Below, in pieces: positions 16,786 through 25,673 of a stretch of DNA of 39,680 nucleotides. Source of the DNA: an uncultured Prevotellaceae bacterium (GTDB taxonomy: Bacteria; Bacteroidota; Bacteroidia; Bacteroidales; Bacteroidaceae); the NCBI GenBank assembly GCA_946184125.1, contig CAMHEL010000018.1:1-39680 (forward strand), read 5' to 3'. Each line of letters starts with the position of its first letter. The first letter of the stretch is position 1. The translations under genes and the position numbers were made by a program. The notes beneath the pieces are model-generated. The model worked only from the letters and a program-made list of their open reading frames with translations. It ran no database searches and was not told the origin of the DNA.

Positions 16786-17712
16786 TATTTGAAAGGCATT
16801 TTCATCTTGCTGATGGTTTTATTCCATCTGGCGTTGATTGAAAATACTTATCCGGTGCTTCGTGCGGCGGTATATACTTTCCATATGTCAGCTTTTTTGA
16901 TTATTTCGGGCTACTTGGCCAATATTGAGAAAGACTGGAGAGCCTTTGGTCATGGATTGTTGCGGCTCGTCATTCCCTACATCGTTTTTGAAGCTTTTTA
17001 TGTCCTGATGCTGTACTTCCTTGGAAAAGTCATGCATACGACAAATGCAATAGACCATCTTACGGTGTGGAATTTTATTGATAGAATCGCTGAGCAGCCA
17101 TCAGGTCCTTATTGGTATCTCCATACGCTTATCATCTGTATTTTTGTCTATTACTTGGTTTTCAAGATCCTTAAACTCAGCAACATATCGGGCTTGATTC
17201 TCATGGGTCTGATACTCTATGGGCTGTCGCTTGTCATCTATGGACTGAATTGGGCGAATGTCGTCTATTTTCTCATAGGTGTTTATATTTTGAGATGTGG
17301 AAAGTCTTTCATGGAGATGATACCTCCCTCTTTTTTTGCCATACTGCCATTATGTGTTTTGTTCTCTTCTACCGACAATTACCACAATGGTTCCTTGGCA
17401 GGTATCGCCATCACTTTACTCGTAATTAGCTTCCTACTCTTTGCCTATTCCTATTGTCCTGAAAAACTCAGGAAATTGTTGCTTTATTTGGGTAAAAACT
17501 CATTGGCCATAGTCGTTTTCTCGCCGATATTTACGGTTGCCACAAAAATGGCGACACCCTTTTTCAGTTTTGACCCATCGGCTATTTGTTTTGCTGTTTT
17601 CGCATTGGGCTTTGTCGTCATTTGCTGTCTCGCCAGTGCTTGGCTGTGCGACCGCTTGCATATCAGCAAATACTTGTTCTGCAAAGAAAAGTTTTATGTA
17701 GAATTGAATTGA
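16759..17712 (+). CDS. Acyltransferase family 3 membrane protein
   Basis: A 317-residue integral membrane protein with about ten hydrophobic helices. It begins ILQLDYLKGIFILLMVLFH, the conserved first helix of acyltransferase 3 (PF01757) proteins, with H22 at the expected catalytic-like position, and continues with YTFHMSAFLIISGYLA, also typical. PYWYLHTLI is the third family landmark. These proteins acetylate or acylate sugars at the membrane, such as O-antigen or exopolysaccharide units. It stands outside the polysaccharide operon and on the opposite strand. The gene is AT-rich compared with its neighbours. No clear promoter or terminator is visible; about 180 nt precede it. Confidence 0.85.
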   Translation: MKERILQLDYLKGIFILLMVLFHLALIENTYPVLRAAVYTFHMSAFLIISGYLANIEKDWRAFGHGLLRLVIPYIVFEAFYVLMLYFLGKVMHTTNAIDHLTVWNFIDRIAEQPSGPYWYLHTLIICIFVYYLVFKILKLSNISGLILMGLILYGLSLVIYGLNWANVVYFLIGVYILRCGKSFMEMIPPSFFAILPLCVLFSSTDNYHNGSLAGIAITLLVISFLLFAYSYCPEKLRKLLLYLGKNSLAIVVFSPIFTVATKMATPFFSFDPSAICFAVFALGFVVICCLASAWLCDRLHISKYLFCKEKFYVELN

Positions 17713-17877
17713 ACTGCTTGGTTCATTTTTCGTCAAGGCAACCTTTGTCGTGCTCGGAGAGCCCGACCTCCTACGGTTTGCACTGCTAATATAGGCATAA
17801 TGAGTCGGCAAGCATGAACAGGCAAAAGATTTTTGAAAAATAATAGATTGAAAACTCTCAGTTTACGTTATTTTTCC

Positions 17878-17885
17878 TAATTTTG
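17878..17885 (+). promoter_or_regulatory. Promoter -7 box of the C10 protease gene
   Basis: TAATTTTG, a match to TAnnTTTG, 34 nt before the ATG. A TTG at 17848-17850 is too far away (27 nt) for normal spacing, so the -33 is weak. The 207-nt gap before the gene holds no other gene. Confidence 0.6.
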
Positions 17886-17919
17886 CAAAATCAACAGACA
17901 ACATAAAAACTAAAAAACT

Positions 17920-20900
17920 ATGAAGCATTCATTTCGCCTTTTGACTTCCGCCATGGCATTGCTTTTCGCACAAGTGTGCCTCGCAGGACCTATCGGCAGC
18001 GCGCAGGCCTTGAAGAACGCCCAGGCCTTCCTCCAGGAGAAGGGCATCAACCTGCAACAGAAACCAATGAAACGTGCCCCCTCGGTCAACGCCGACCAAG
18101 AACAAGCTCCCTACTACGTCTTTAATGTAGGGGATGAAGGCGGCTTCGTCATCGCATCGGGCGACGACCGCACACCTGCCATCCTCGGCTACTCCGATAA
18201 AGGAAACATGGACCTCGATCACCTGCCCGACAACGTGAGGTACTGGCTTAGTTTATATGAAGGGCAAATCCGAGAACTTGACAAGAACGGCAGCGGCACA
18301 GGCAAGGCTCATGCCCGGCGGGTGGCCACTTCGCGCACACCTGTAAACCCTTTGCTTACAACTAAGTGGGGACAAGAATGGCCCTACAACAACAATTGCC
18401 CGATAGACCCCGCCGAAAACAAAAGGTGCCTCACTGGATGTGTGGCCACGGCCATGGCGCAGGTGATGTACTACCATAGGAACAACTCCACTCGAGAGGT
18501 GTTGGCGGCATTGCCAAACTACACTTGCAACAACGGGACGATAGTAGTGAAGAGTGTGGAGAAGGGTGCGCCCATAGACTGGGACAACATGCTCGATGAA
18601 TATGATAGTTCTGCCACAGAAACCCAAATGCAGGCGGTGGCAGACCTGATGCGTTATTGTGGCACTGCTTTACAAATGCAATATGGCGTATATTCATCAG
18701 GGGTTCATGCCAGAAAGGCCCCCATCGTCCTTGCCAACTATTTCGATTACGACGATGGTGCAGACTACAAAGTAAGATACGATTTCACGGATTCTGAATG
18801 GGAGACGATGATTTGTGACGAGCTTGAGAAAGGGAATCCCATTTTCTATACGGCATCCAGTCATGCCTTTGTCGTCGACGGCCATGACGGGAAGGGGTAT
18901 GTCCACGTCAATTGGGGATGGGACGGCCACGAGGACGCCTTTTACCTGCTCTCAGCCACGGAACAAGGTACTGAGACCATGAACGGATTTAATGAAACGC
19001 AGTGCGCTGTTTTCGGCTTGGTGCCCAATGGCGCTTTTCCACGGCTGACCAACAAAAAGATAGCACTGACGGGAAGCACTGTCGTTGACATTTCATCCGC
19101 AGATGGCATCCCTGTCTCGCTCGCCATGACGGTCGCCAACCTCACAGGAGCGGCAAACACATTCGAAATGGCGATAGGCCTATACAAAAATGGAACGCTA
19201 CAGAGCGTGGTCAAGCAAGTGAGCGGCAACCTTAACCTCGCTGTCGGAGCGACGAAGCAGGTAAACGTCTCGCTCACATTGGGGGCTGACTTGGGGAAAG
19301 GCGTCTACACTCTCGTACCACTAAGCAGGGCGACAGGAACCGAGAAATGGCGGAAGAACATCGACTTCGACAAGTTCATCACGGTGGCCATTGCCAACGG
19401 CAGCGCCAGGTTGACAGTAGGGGTGCCTCCCGTTGAGGGTGACATCATCACGTTCGAAAGCGACAAAGCAAGAAGCCTGTGCGTGGAGAATTGGGACATC
19501 AACGGCGACGGCGAACTGAGCAAGCAGGAGGCTGCCAGCGTGACAAGCCTCAACAACGTTTTCCGGGATAAAAGTGCTGTCACTTCATTCGATGAACTGC
19601 AGTATTTCACAGGTATTACGGAGATTGGCAACTACGATTTCTCCGGATGCTCTTTGGCGTCTGTCATCATCCCTAAGAACGTAAGGAAAATCGGTTATGA
19701 GGCTTTTCGAGGGTGCAACCTGAAACATATTTTCATACCCAAGAATGTCGAGAGTATCTCCAGCAGTACCTTCTGGAATAATGAGACAATAGAGGACATC
19801 CAGGTGGAGGATGGCAATCCCAATTATGATTCAAGGAACAACTGCCACGCCTTGATAGAGACAAAGACCAATACGCTGGTGAAAGGATGTGTGAACACTG
19901 TGATACCCGATGGTATCAAGGTCATAGGCAATAGTGCCTTCTATGCTTGTTCCGGCCTGACGGAAATCACTGTTCCCCAAAGCGTGACAATAATCGACAT
20001 TGATGCTTTTCGTAACTGCCAAGCCCTCAAAACCGTTAACCTCCCCGATGGAGTGGTTACAATAGACCGCGATGCGTTCACCGACTGTAGTTCCTTGTCT
20101 TCCATAGTGCTTCCCAAAGGTTTGAAGGAACTCGGTGATTGGGCATTCGCCAACACGGCTCTGGAGTCTGTCTATATTCCGGCAAGTGTATCCAAGATAT
20201 CATACAATCCCTTTAGAGGGTGCGATCAACTGTCCTCGATAGAAGTGGCTGGCGGCAATCCGTATTTTGACTCACGCAATAAATGCAACGCCATATTGAA
20301 GACCGACAACGACAGCCTGCTCGTAGGATGCAAGAACACCGTCATTCCTCAGACGACAAAGGGCATTGGCTATCAAGCCTTCTACAATTGCAAGAATTTG
20401 GAAGCCATCGTCATACCGCCGAGCGTGAGATACATCGGCAGTGAAGCTTTCAGTCGTTGCGAGAAACTCCAGGAAATTGTCATTCCAGAAGGCGTGAAGC
20501 GTATCGGAAGTGAATCCTTCGGTAGCTGTTTTGCTCTGAGAACCGTTGTCCTGCCATCAACGCTTACCTATATGAGTAACCGTTCCTTCTGGAATATTTA
20601 TCGTCTCAAATATGTCTACATCAGGGCTTTGGATCCACCCACAGTCTATGAAGAATTGTGCCCCTCTGAGTCCATTGCCACCCTCATCGTGCCCGAGGGC
20701 AGCTTGGAAAAATATAAGAATGCCCCTTACTGGAAAGACTTCAAGAGCATCATCGACAGTGAGCCCATAGTGTTTGAAGACGAAAACGTGGAGGCAATCT
20801 GCCTCGAGAAATGGGACACCGATGGCAATGGGATGTTCACTATGGCGGAAGCCGCTGCCGTGGATGATTTGGAAATGGCTTTTTATCAACAAAATATCTC

Positions 20901-22146
20901 AACCTTCAACGAACTGCAATTTTTCACGGCATTGACAAGCATCCCTTATGAGGCATTTAGCTACTCAACGATAAGGTCTGTCACCTTGCCCGACAACATA
21001 AGGGGCATCGACAATTATGCCTTTAACGAATGTTACCAATTGGAGAGTATTAGTATTCCCGATAGGGTCTCTACCATAGGAGATTATGTCTTCAATTATT
21101 GTACAAATCTGAAGGACATTGATCTTAATTGCGTGCAAAGTATCGGTGAAAATGCATTTTATAACACGGGAATAACATCTCTTCACATACCAGGTACCGT
21201 CAAGTATATTTACGGCAGCATAGCCGGGCGTTGCAGCAACCTGGAGAAAATCGAGGTCGACGGTAGAGATTGGTTTGACTCACGCGACAATTGCAATGCC
21301 ATCATATCTGGAAACACTCTGATTCAAGGTTGCAAGAATACGGTCATCCCCAATACGGTGACCGGCATTGCCTGCGATGCCTTCAAGGACTGCAACACGC
21401 TGAAGGCGCTGAAGATACCGGCAAGCGTGACCTACATAGGCCAAGGTACCAGCGGCTTTATCTCTGACACTCCGACTTATGAATCTCCGTTCTGGGGCTG
21501 CGACAATCTTGTCTCCATCGAGGTGGATGCCAATAATCCTGTGTTTGACTCACGCGACAACTGCAATGCCGTCGTCGACAAGAAAGAAAACGTACTGTTG
21601 TACGGCTGCAAGGCATCGAAAGTGCCCAACAGCGTGACGGGCATCGGAAACGGCGCTTTCTATAATTGTGAAAGGCTGGAGACCATGGCCTTACCCGAGA
21701 GCGTCAAGAGCATTGGAGAAATGGCATTCGCCTATTGTTATGACTTGAAAACGGTCACCATCCCCGCACATGTGTCGGAAATCGGCGACAAAGCGTTCTA
21801 TGGCTGTTACTTGAAAACTGTCGTGGCTAAAATGACGCAGCCAATGCCTATTTCTGCATCAACATTCAGCTGCTATTGCGGTGCCACGCTCTATGTGCCT
21901 AAAGGATGTAAGAAGGCTTATCAGGCAACTGAGCACTGGTGTGATTTCGAAAAAATCGAGGAGATGACGGGGGTGAAAGGAGACTTGAACCAGGACGGTA
22001 TAGCATCCATCTCCGACGTCATGATGATGGTGGGTGTCGTGCTGGGCAAGTTCAGTCTGAACATCCCGATGGAAATTGCCGACATGAACGGCGACAATGC
22101 CATCACTATATCCGACGTCAGTGAACTCGTGAGAATCATCATTTAG
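17920..22146 (+). CDS. Secreted C10 (streptopain-like) protease with BspA-type LRRs and dockerin
   Basis: A 1408-residue secreted protein. A signal peptide (about 1-22) is followed by a propeptide-like region. The C10 cysteine peptidase domain lies at about 145-370, with nucleophile C174 (CLTGCVATAMAQVMYYH) and catalytic H315 (SHAFVVDGHDG) followed by HVNWGWDGHEDAFY. Two long blocks of BspA-type LRR_5 repeats follow, each opened by an EF-hand-like loop (DINGDGELSKQEA and DTDGNGMFTMAEA). Within the blocks a motif like FDSRNNCNA recurs several times. The C-terminus is a type I dockerin-like pair (DLNQDGIASISDV and DMNGDNAITISDV). No T9SS sorting domain is seen. Likely an extracellular protease that also binds surfaces. 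The gene ends exactly where a heptad repeat array begins. Confidence 0.88.
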   Translation: MKHSFRLLTSAMALLFAQVCLAGPIGSAQALKNAQAFLQEKGINLQQKPMKRAPSVNADQEQAPYYVFNVGDEGGFVIASGDDRTPAILGYSDKGNMDLDHLPDNVRYWLSLYEGQIRELDKNGSGTGKAHARRVATSRTPVNPLLTTKWGQEWPYNNNCPIDPAENKRCLTGCVATAMAQVMYYHRNNSTREVLAALPNYTCNNGTIVVKSVEKGAPIDWDNMLDEYDSSATETQMQAVADLMRYCGTALQMQYGVYSSGVHARKAPIVLANYFDYDDGADYKVRYDFTDSEWETMICDELEKGNPIFYTASSHAFVVDGHDGKGYVHVNWGWDGHEDAFYLLSATEQGTETMNGFNETQCAVFGLVPNGAFPRLTNKKIALTGSTVVDISSADGIPVSLAMTVANLTGAANTFEMAIGLYKNGTLQSVVKQVSGNLNLAVGATKQVNVSLTLGADLGKGVYTLVPLSRATGTEKWRKNIDFDKFITVAIANGSARLTVGVPPVEGDIITFESDKARSLCVENWDINGDGELSKQEAASVTSLNNVFRDKSAVTSFDELQYFTGITEIGNYDFSGCSLASVIIPKNVRKIGYEAFRGCNLKHIFIPKNVESISSSTFWNNETIEDIQVEDGNPNYDSRNNCHALIETKTNTLVKGCVNTVIPDGIKVIGNSAFYACSGLTEITVPQSVTIIDIDAFRNCQALKTVNLPDGVVTIDRDAFTDCSSLSSIVLPKGLKELGDWAFANTALESVYIPASVSKISYNPFRGCDQLSSIEVAGGNPYFDSRNKCNAILKTDNDSLLVGCKNTVIPQTTKGIGYQAFYNCKNLEAIVIPPSVRYIGSEAFSRCEKLQEIVIPEGVKRIGSESFGSCFALRTVVLPSTLTYMSNRSFWNIYRLKYVYIRALDPPTVYEELCPSESIATLIVPEGSLEKYKNAPYWKDFKSIIDSEPIVFEDENVEAICLEKWDTDGNGMFTMAEAAAVDDLEMAFYQQNISTFNELQFFTALTSIPYEAFSYSTIRSVTLPDNIRGIDNYAFNECYQLESISIPDRVSTIGDYVFNYCTNLKDIDLNCVQSIGENAFYNTGITSLHIPGTVKYIYGSIAGRCSNLEKIEVDGRDWFDSRDNCNAIISGNTLIQGCKNTVIPNTVTGIACDAFKDCNTLKALKIPASVTYIGQGTSGFISDTPTYESPFWGCDNLVSIEVDANNPVFDSRDNCNAVVDKKENVLLYGCKASKVPNSVTGIGNGAFYNCERLETMALPESVKSIGEMAFAYCYDLKTVTIPAHVSEIGDKAFYGCYLKTVVAKMTQPMPISASTFSCYCGATLYVPKGCKKAYQATEHWCDFEKIEEMTGVKGDLNQDGIASISDVMMMVGVVLGKFSLNIPMEIADMNGDNAITISDVSELVRIII

Positions 22147-22322
22147 GTTTGAGATTTGAGGTTTGAGATTTGAGGTTTAAGGTTTGAGATTTGAGGTTTG
22201 AGATTTGAGGTTTGAGATTTGAGATTTGAGGTTTGTTAGGTTTAAGGTTTGAGATTTGAGGTTTAAGATAATGCTCAAAATTTAAAAACTAATTCAAAAC
22301 CTCAAACCTCAAATCTCAAATC
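22141..22322. repeat. Heptad tandem repeat array in opposed orientation
   Basis: From the protease stop codon to about 22268, units of gtttgag and atttgag alternate head to tail in roughly 14-bp periods. After a short unrelated spacer (22270-22296) the same units appear in inverse orientation (cctcaaacctcaaatctc, 22297-22322). The stop codon TAG lies in the first unit. The array could fold into a large hairpin between convergent genes. The layout equals the flanks of the four-helix-bundle gene at 31817, but without a gene inside. Confidence 0.9.
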
Positions 22323-22356
22323 AAAAAACAGCCAGAGTGTCTCTGGCTGTTTTTTG
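22322..22356. terminator. Bidirectional intrinsic terminator
   Basis: A perfect hairpin: aaaaaacagccagag, loop tgt, ctctggctgtttttt. It has an A-tract on one side and a T-tract on the other, so it can stop transcripts from both the protease gene and the convergent YbjN-like gene. Confidence 0.9.
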
Positions 22357-22390
22357 ATAAGTGTGAAAGGGCTTCTTGCCTTTGCCGGAA

Positions 22391-22783
22391 CTAAGACAGT
22401 TCGCGCATGCCTTCGGCGAATCCCTCGCGGCCCTGAATGAGGATGTTGAGGATGCGCTCCATGAAATCCTCCACGTCGGGCGTGTTGTCGATGAACATCT
22501 CCACGGTGAGAATGGTGCTCTCTTGGGTGATGAACACCTTCAGTGCCTTGCGCTGCATGTTCAGCTTGTTGGCAACGATAAGTGCGTTGGTGCGCTCCTC
22601 CTCGCTGTCAATCGACCAGATGTTGGGAAGCATCACCTGCAAGAACAGCTTGTCGTTGTGGGGATTCATGATGTAGAAGTTGCACATCTGGTATTTGAAG
22701 TGCAGGTCTCCGTCTTCATCAACGTTGTAGATAAGGCCGTTTTCTGACAGCCACTTCTTGTAAATCTCAAAGTTCTCTTCCAT
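22391..22783 (-). CDS. YbjN-like domain protein
   Basis: A 130-residue cytoplasmic protein without signal or membrane segment. It opens ENFEIYKKWLSENGLIYNVDEDGDLHFKYQ and continues with strands FYIMNPHNDKLFLQVMLPNIW, then a helix, then KALKVFITQESTILTVEMF. This alpha/beta layout is that of YbjN/type III secretion chaperone-like proteins (PF10722 type). The function of this family in Bacteroidetes is not known; chaperone or adaptor roles have been proposed from the fold. It stands alone, converging with the protease gene across the shared terminator at 22322. No clear -7 box is seen before it. Confidence 0.65.
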   Translation of the reverse strand: MEENFEIYKKWLSENGLIYNVDEDGDLHFKYQMCNFYIMNPHNDKLFLQVMLPNIWSIDSEEERTNALIVANKLNMQRKALKVFITQESTILTVEMFIDNTPDVEDFMERILNILIQGREGFAEGMRELS

Positions 22784-23040
22784 TTCAGTAGACCTTTAAA
22801 TTGTTAAACAAATAATTATAGATATAGTGTAAGATTGGTTGTTCAAATGATTTCTAACTATTGATTTCTTGCTGCCGTTTTTTACCGTTTTTATGTGCAT
22901 CGGGGCCATTTCCGCACCCCTTTCATGATAAAAGAGTACAAAAACAGGCATTACCTTACATTTTATTTCAATTTTTTCTCATTTTTTTTATTTCGTCTCA
23001 TTATTTATGTCATGGCGAAGGTGGTTTCGAAAAAAATATC

Positions 23041-23048
23041 TATTTTTG
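23041..23048 (+). promoter_or_regulatory. Promoter -7 box of the PD-(D/E)XK-like gene
   Basis: TATTTTTG, 38 nt before the ATG, matching TAnnTTTG. The stretch 22784-23086 is AT-rich and holds no gene; a -33 TTG is not clear. Confidence 0.6.
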
Positions 23049-23086
23049 CACTCAGATTTTAACAACACACCTCTTATTTAACTTAC

Positions 23087-23713
23087 ATGAAAAAGAATAT
23101 GTCAATTATTCTCGTTGTCCTCGGCATAGTTTTATTAATCGTCGGCCTTTTTGGCTTTTTCAGTTCAAAATCCGATAGTGATGCCCCTGATGATCATAAA
23201 TTACTCACCGAATCACCCATTTCCACTCCAGAATCTTCTCTTTCTGAAAACGAAAAGAAAGGACAGCAATTCGAGGATTATGTTATATCTCGGTTTGCGA
23301 CTGCTGATTATAGCCTTGTAGAGAAAGCGAATGATTATTCTTCCCGACATCACGTAACTGAAAGGAGCAAGTATGCCGACCTTGTGTTGAGGAAGAGAGC
23401 CACAGGAGAGCAATTTGCAGTTGAATGCAAATATCGTTCAGCGTGGATAGAATCCAAAGGTAAGCCCGCCCTCTCTTGGGTAGACCAAAGAAAGATAGAT
23501 GATTACAACCACTTCTCAGATGAGCGGGACATCGATGTTATCATCGTATTTGGTGTTGGTGGTACACCAAGCAAGCCAGATGAAGTTTTTGCGCTACCAC
23601 TTCGGGTGCTTCAAAAACCTCTGCCGCAATATCAAGACTTCTTGAGGAATTTCAAGGTGGCAGATGGATCATTGGAATACAATGCCCGTCAGCACAACCT
23701 TGTTGTTATGTAA
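23087..23713 (+). CDS. Membrane-anchored PD-(D/E)XK nuclease-like protein
   Basis: A 208-residue protein. Residues 7-25 form one hydrophobic helix, then a polar linker rich in Ser, Asp and Pro, then a globular domain from about 54. The domain has the restriction-endonuclease-like pattern: E63 (GQQFEDYV), D98 (YADLVL) and E113-x-K115 (AVECKYR), followed by hydrophobic strand VIIVFGVGG. This is the PD-(D/E)XK arrangement used by nucleases and related proteins. An N-terminal anchor on such a domain is unusual; the topology cannot be decided. It has its own promoter and no partner gene. Possible roles are defence against incoming DNA or degradation of nucleic acid at the envelope, which is inference. 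The gene is AT-rich. Confidence 0.6.
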   Translation: MKKNMSIILVVLGIVLLIVGLFGFFSSKSDSDAPDDHKLLTESPISTPESSLSENEKKGQQFEDYVISRFATADYSLVEKANDYSSRHHVTERSKYADLVLRKRATGEQFAVECKYRSAWIESKGKPALSWVDQRKIDDYNHFSDERDIDVIIVFGVGGTPSKPDEVFALPLRVLQKPLPQYQDFLRNFKVADGSLEYNARQHNLVVM

Positions 23714-23783
23714 AGTCGAAGCACGGAGGGCAGATATGATGAAGAATAAGTTTTTTGAAGTATTGCTGCCCAGTCGATGAAAA

Positions 23784-23805
23784 AGGGTTCACGAGAACCC
23801 TCCCC
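23784..23805 (-). terminator. Terminator of the LicD-family gene
   Basis: On the minus strand agggttc, a 4-nt loop (tcgt) and gaaccct form a 7-bp stem, followed by a T-run (ttttt). It lies just after the LicD stop codon. The convergent PD-(D/E)XK-like gene ends 70 nt to the left. Confidence 0.8.
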
Positions 23806-23806
23806 T

Positions 23807-24643
23807 TCATCCACGTTCGCACATTTCCTCGCCATCGATGACCAGTCTTTTTGTATGGATGTCGAGGTGGTCGAGGTTGGGAAGGCGCATGTAGTCGCCA
23901 TACATTCTGCGGAGCATCTCATCGCTGTTGCCGGGCACCGACAGGGCGACACCTTCGAACTCATGCGTCGTGAGAGGGAAGATGTCCTCCATCCGATAGA
24001 TAAGATGGTAGGGAATGCCGTAGTCGCAGGTTACGGTCGAGCTGAAAGATGCACGACCCACCAGCCGCAATATGGGGAAAGTGACGTGGCGGTTGAGCCA
24101 TGTGATGAGCCTGATTTTGCGCATCGCCCGCTCACGGTTTTTCGACGTGCGGAAAATCTTGTAGGTGTGTCCCTGGAGGGGTTCCGACAAAAGATGAGCC
24201 CACAAGGGCATCCTGTCTAAAGGGAACAAGTCGATGTAGATGCCACGCTCGCGGAACACCTCGTCGTAGGGGAGAATCTCCTCAAGCAGGGAATGGCGGT
24301 CGCGGAGCTTCCCGATAAAGAAGAAATAGTTGCGGTCGGTGTCGTTGGTCTGAAGGGCGATATGCTCGGGCAGTTCGTCAGGAAGTACCTCCAACAGTCT
24401 CAGGTAGTCCTTTCGCATAAGAGCCACGTCGAGGTCGTCGTCCCAGGGGATGAAGCCATTGTGACGGAACGCCCCCAGCAATGTGCCGCCATAGAGGAAG
24501 TAAGGGATGTCGTGCTTGCGGCAGATACGGTCGAGTTCCACCACCATCTCAAGCATCCGCAATTGGTGGCGGCGGAGCATCGAGCCCTCCGGGTTGAAAC
24601 GGGCTTTCAGGGCAGAAGCATCGAATGAAGACTGGTCTGACAT
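23807..24643 (-). CDS. LicD-family phosphotransferase-like protein
   Basis: A 278-residue LicD family protein. Landmarks: RICRKHDIPYFLYGGTLLGA, then FRHNGFIPWDDDLDVAL, where the Asp cluster (about D68-D72) is the metal-binding nucleotidyltransferase-like site, and IDLFPLD further on. LicD proteins transfer phosphocholine, or another phospho-substituent, to surface glycans. I chose the start MSDQSSF because the promoter at 24670-24699 lies between it and a more upstream ATG, which therefore cannot be used. It is a single-gene unit with a terminator behind it. Confidence 0.85.
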   Translation of the reverse strand: MSDQSSFDASALKARFNPEGSMLRRHQLRMLEMVVELDRICRKHDIPYFLYGGTLLGAFRHNGFIPWDDDLDVALMRKDYLRLLEVLPDELPEHIALQTNDTDRNYFFFIGKLRDRHSLLEEILPYDEVFRERGIYIDLFPLDRMPLWAHLLSEPLQGHTYKIFRTSKNRERAMRKIRLITWLNRHVTFPILRLVGRASFSSTVTCDYGIPYHLIYRMEDIFPLTTHEFEGVALSVPGNSDEMLRRMYGDYMRLPNLDHLDIHTKRLVIDGEEMCERG

Positions 24644-24669
24644 GTTGCAATGGTTTTGACTTCGTTGTG

Positions 24670-24699
24670 CAAAAGTAGGGATTATTCCACATTCCACAA
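24670..24699 (-). promoter_or_regulatory. Promoter of the LicD-family gene
   Basis: Minus strand: TTG at 24697-24699, exactly 19 nt, then TACTTTTG at 24670-24677. This is a textbook match to the Bacteroidetes promoter and leaves a leader of about 20 nt. Confidence 0.8.
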
Positions 24700-24760
24700 C
24701 GAATTATGGGGAAAAAATCAAATAGGGCGCAGAAAAAGATGCCTTTTCACAAAAAATGAC

Positions 24761-24768
24761 TACTTTTG
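24761..24768 (+). promoter_or_regulatory. Promoter -7 box of the Fib_succ_major gene
   Basis: TACTTTTG on the plus strand, matching TAnnTTTG. It is divergent from the LicD promoter, about 60-90 nt away. No -33 TTG is seen at the right spacing. Confidence 0.6.
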
Positions 24769-24844
24769 CATGAAGGGCATCAGTAGATGCTCTGTATAAG
24801 ACATGAGTATTTATATTCACCACAAACGGGAAATCCCATCTGCT

Positions 24845-25585
24845 ATGAAAACTCGGCTCATTCTCATCCTCTTCCTATGGCTGTGGGCAGATGTGTGTCA
24901 TTCGCAGACCACATTGCTCGGCGACATCAACGGCGATGGTGCTGTGACCATCTCCGATGTGCAACTGCTGGTGCATATCGTCTTGTTCGGTGAGGAGAAA
25001 AAAGCCTATAAGGAATGCCCCGACGACCAGCACCCACATCTCATCGACCTTGGCCTCGCTTCAGGCACAAAATGGGCATGCTGCAATGTGGGGGCAAATA
25101 CCCCGGAGGACTACGGAGCCTATTTCGCCTGGGGCGAGACAAGGGAGAAGGCGAACTATTCCTGGGATACTTACGTCCACTGTGATGGAACAAAGAACAG
25201 TTGCCGCGACATCGGAGGGTGTATCAGCGGCACACGCTATGATGTGGCAACCGTGAAATGGGGAGCGGCATGGCAGATGCCGACCTTTGAGCAGATGCAG
25301 GAACTGCTCGACAACTGTACCAGTCAGTGGGTCACCTCAGGAGATGTGACGGGGCGGTTGTTCACCGGGGCAAACGGAGGAAAAGTCTTCTTGCCGGCCG
25401 CAGGATATAAAAATGGAGACACCCTAAACCTTGAGGGAAGTTATGGCGACTATTGGTCGGGTACCTCATATCCCAAAAGCAACACCAATTCATACATGCT
25501 CTCGTTTCTTGACATCAGCGCCAATTGGTATTATTCCCGGCTCAGGTGTAACGGCTTCTCTGTCAGGCCAGTAAAGGCTCCATGA
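24845..25585 (+). CDS. Secreted protein: single dockerin-like repeat plus Fib_succ_major domain
   Basis: A 246-residue protein. I chose the start at MKTRLILILF because a clean signal peptide follows it (cleavage near CHS-QT); another ATG 42 nt upstream would put polar residues in front. The mature N-terminus holds one calcium loop of the dockerin type (DINGDGAVTISDVQLLVHIVL); the second loop of the usual pair is absent. From about residue 75 comes the Fibrobacter succinogenes major paralogous domain: LASGTKWACCNVGA, YGAYFAWGET, WQMPTFEQMQELLDNC, FLPAAGYKNG, YWSGTSYPKSN and CNGFSVRPV. This domain is found in surface and secreted proteins; its ligand is unknown. Confidence 0.82.
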   Translation: MKTRLILILFLWLWADVCHSQTTLLGDINGDGAVTISDVQLLVHIVLFGEEKKAYKECPDDQHPHLIDLGLASGTKWACCNVGANTPEDYGAYFAWGETREKANYSWDTYVHCDGTKNSCRDIGGCISGTRYDVATVKWGAAWQMPTFEQMQELLDNCTSQWVTSGDVTGRLFTGANGGKVFLPAAGYKNGDTLNLEGSYGDYWSGTSYPKSNTNSYMLSFLDISANWYYSRLRCNGFSVRPVKAP

Positions 25586-25673
25586 GGCATTATCACCTAT
25601 ATGCCCTCGAAAACCTGATACCCCCAAAAACAAAAAAATTATATTACTTTTTATCACTTTTTTCCAAAAATAT

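Noticed and set aside
24644..24697. Longer N-terminus for the LicD-family protein
   Set aside because: The extra codons overlie the gene's own promoter at 24670-24699, so they cannot be in the mRNA.
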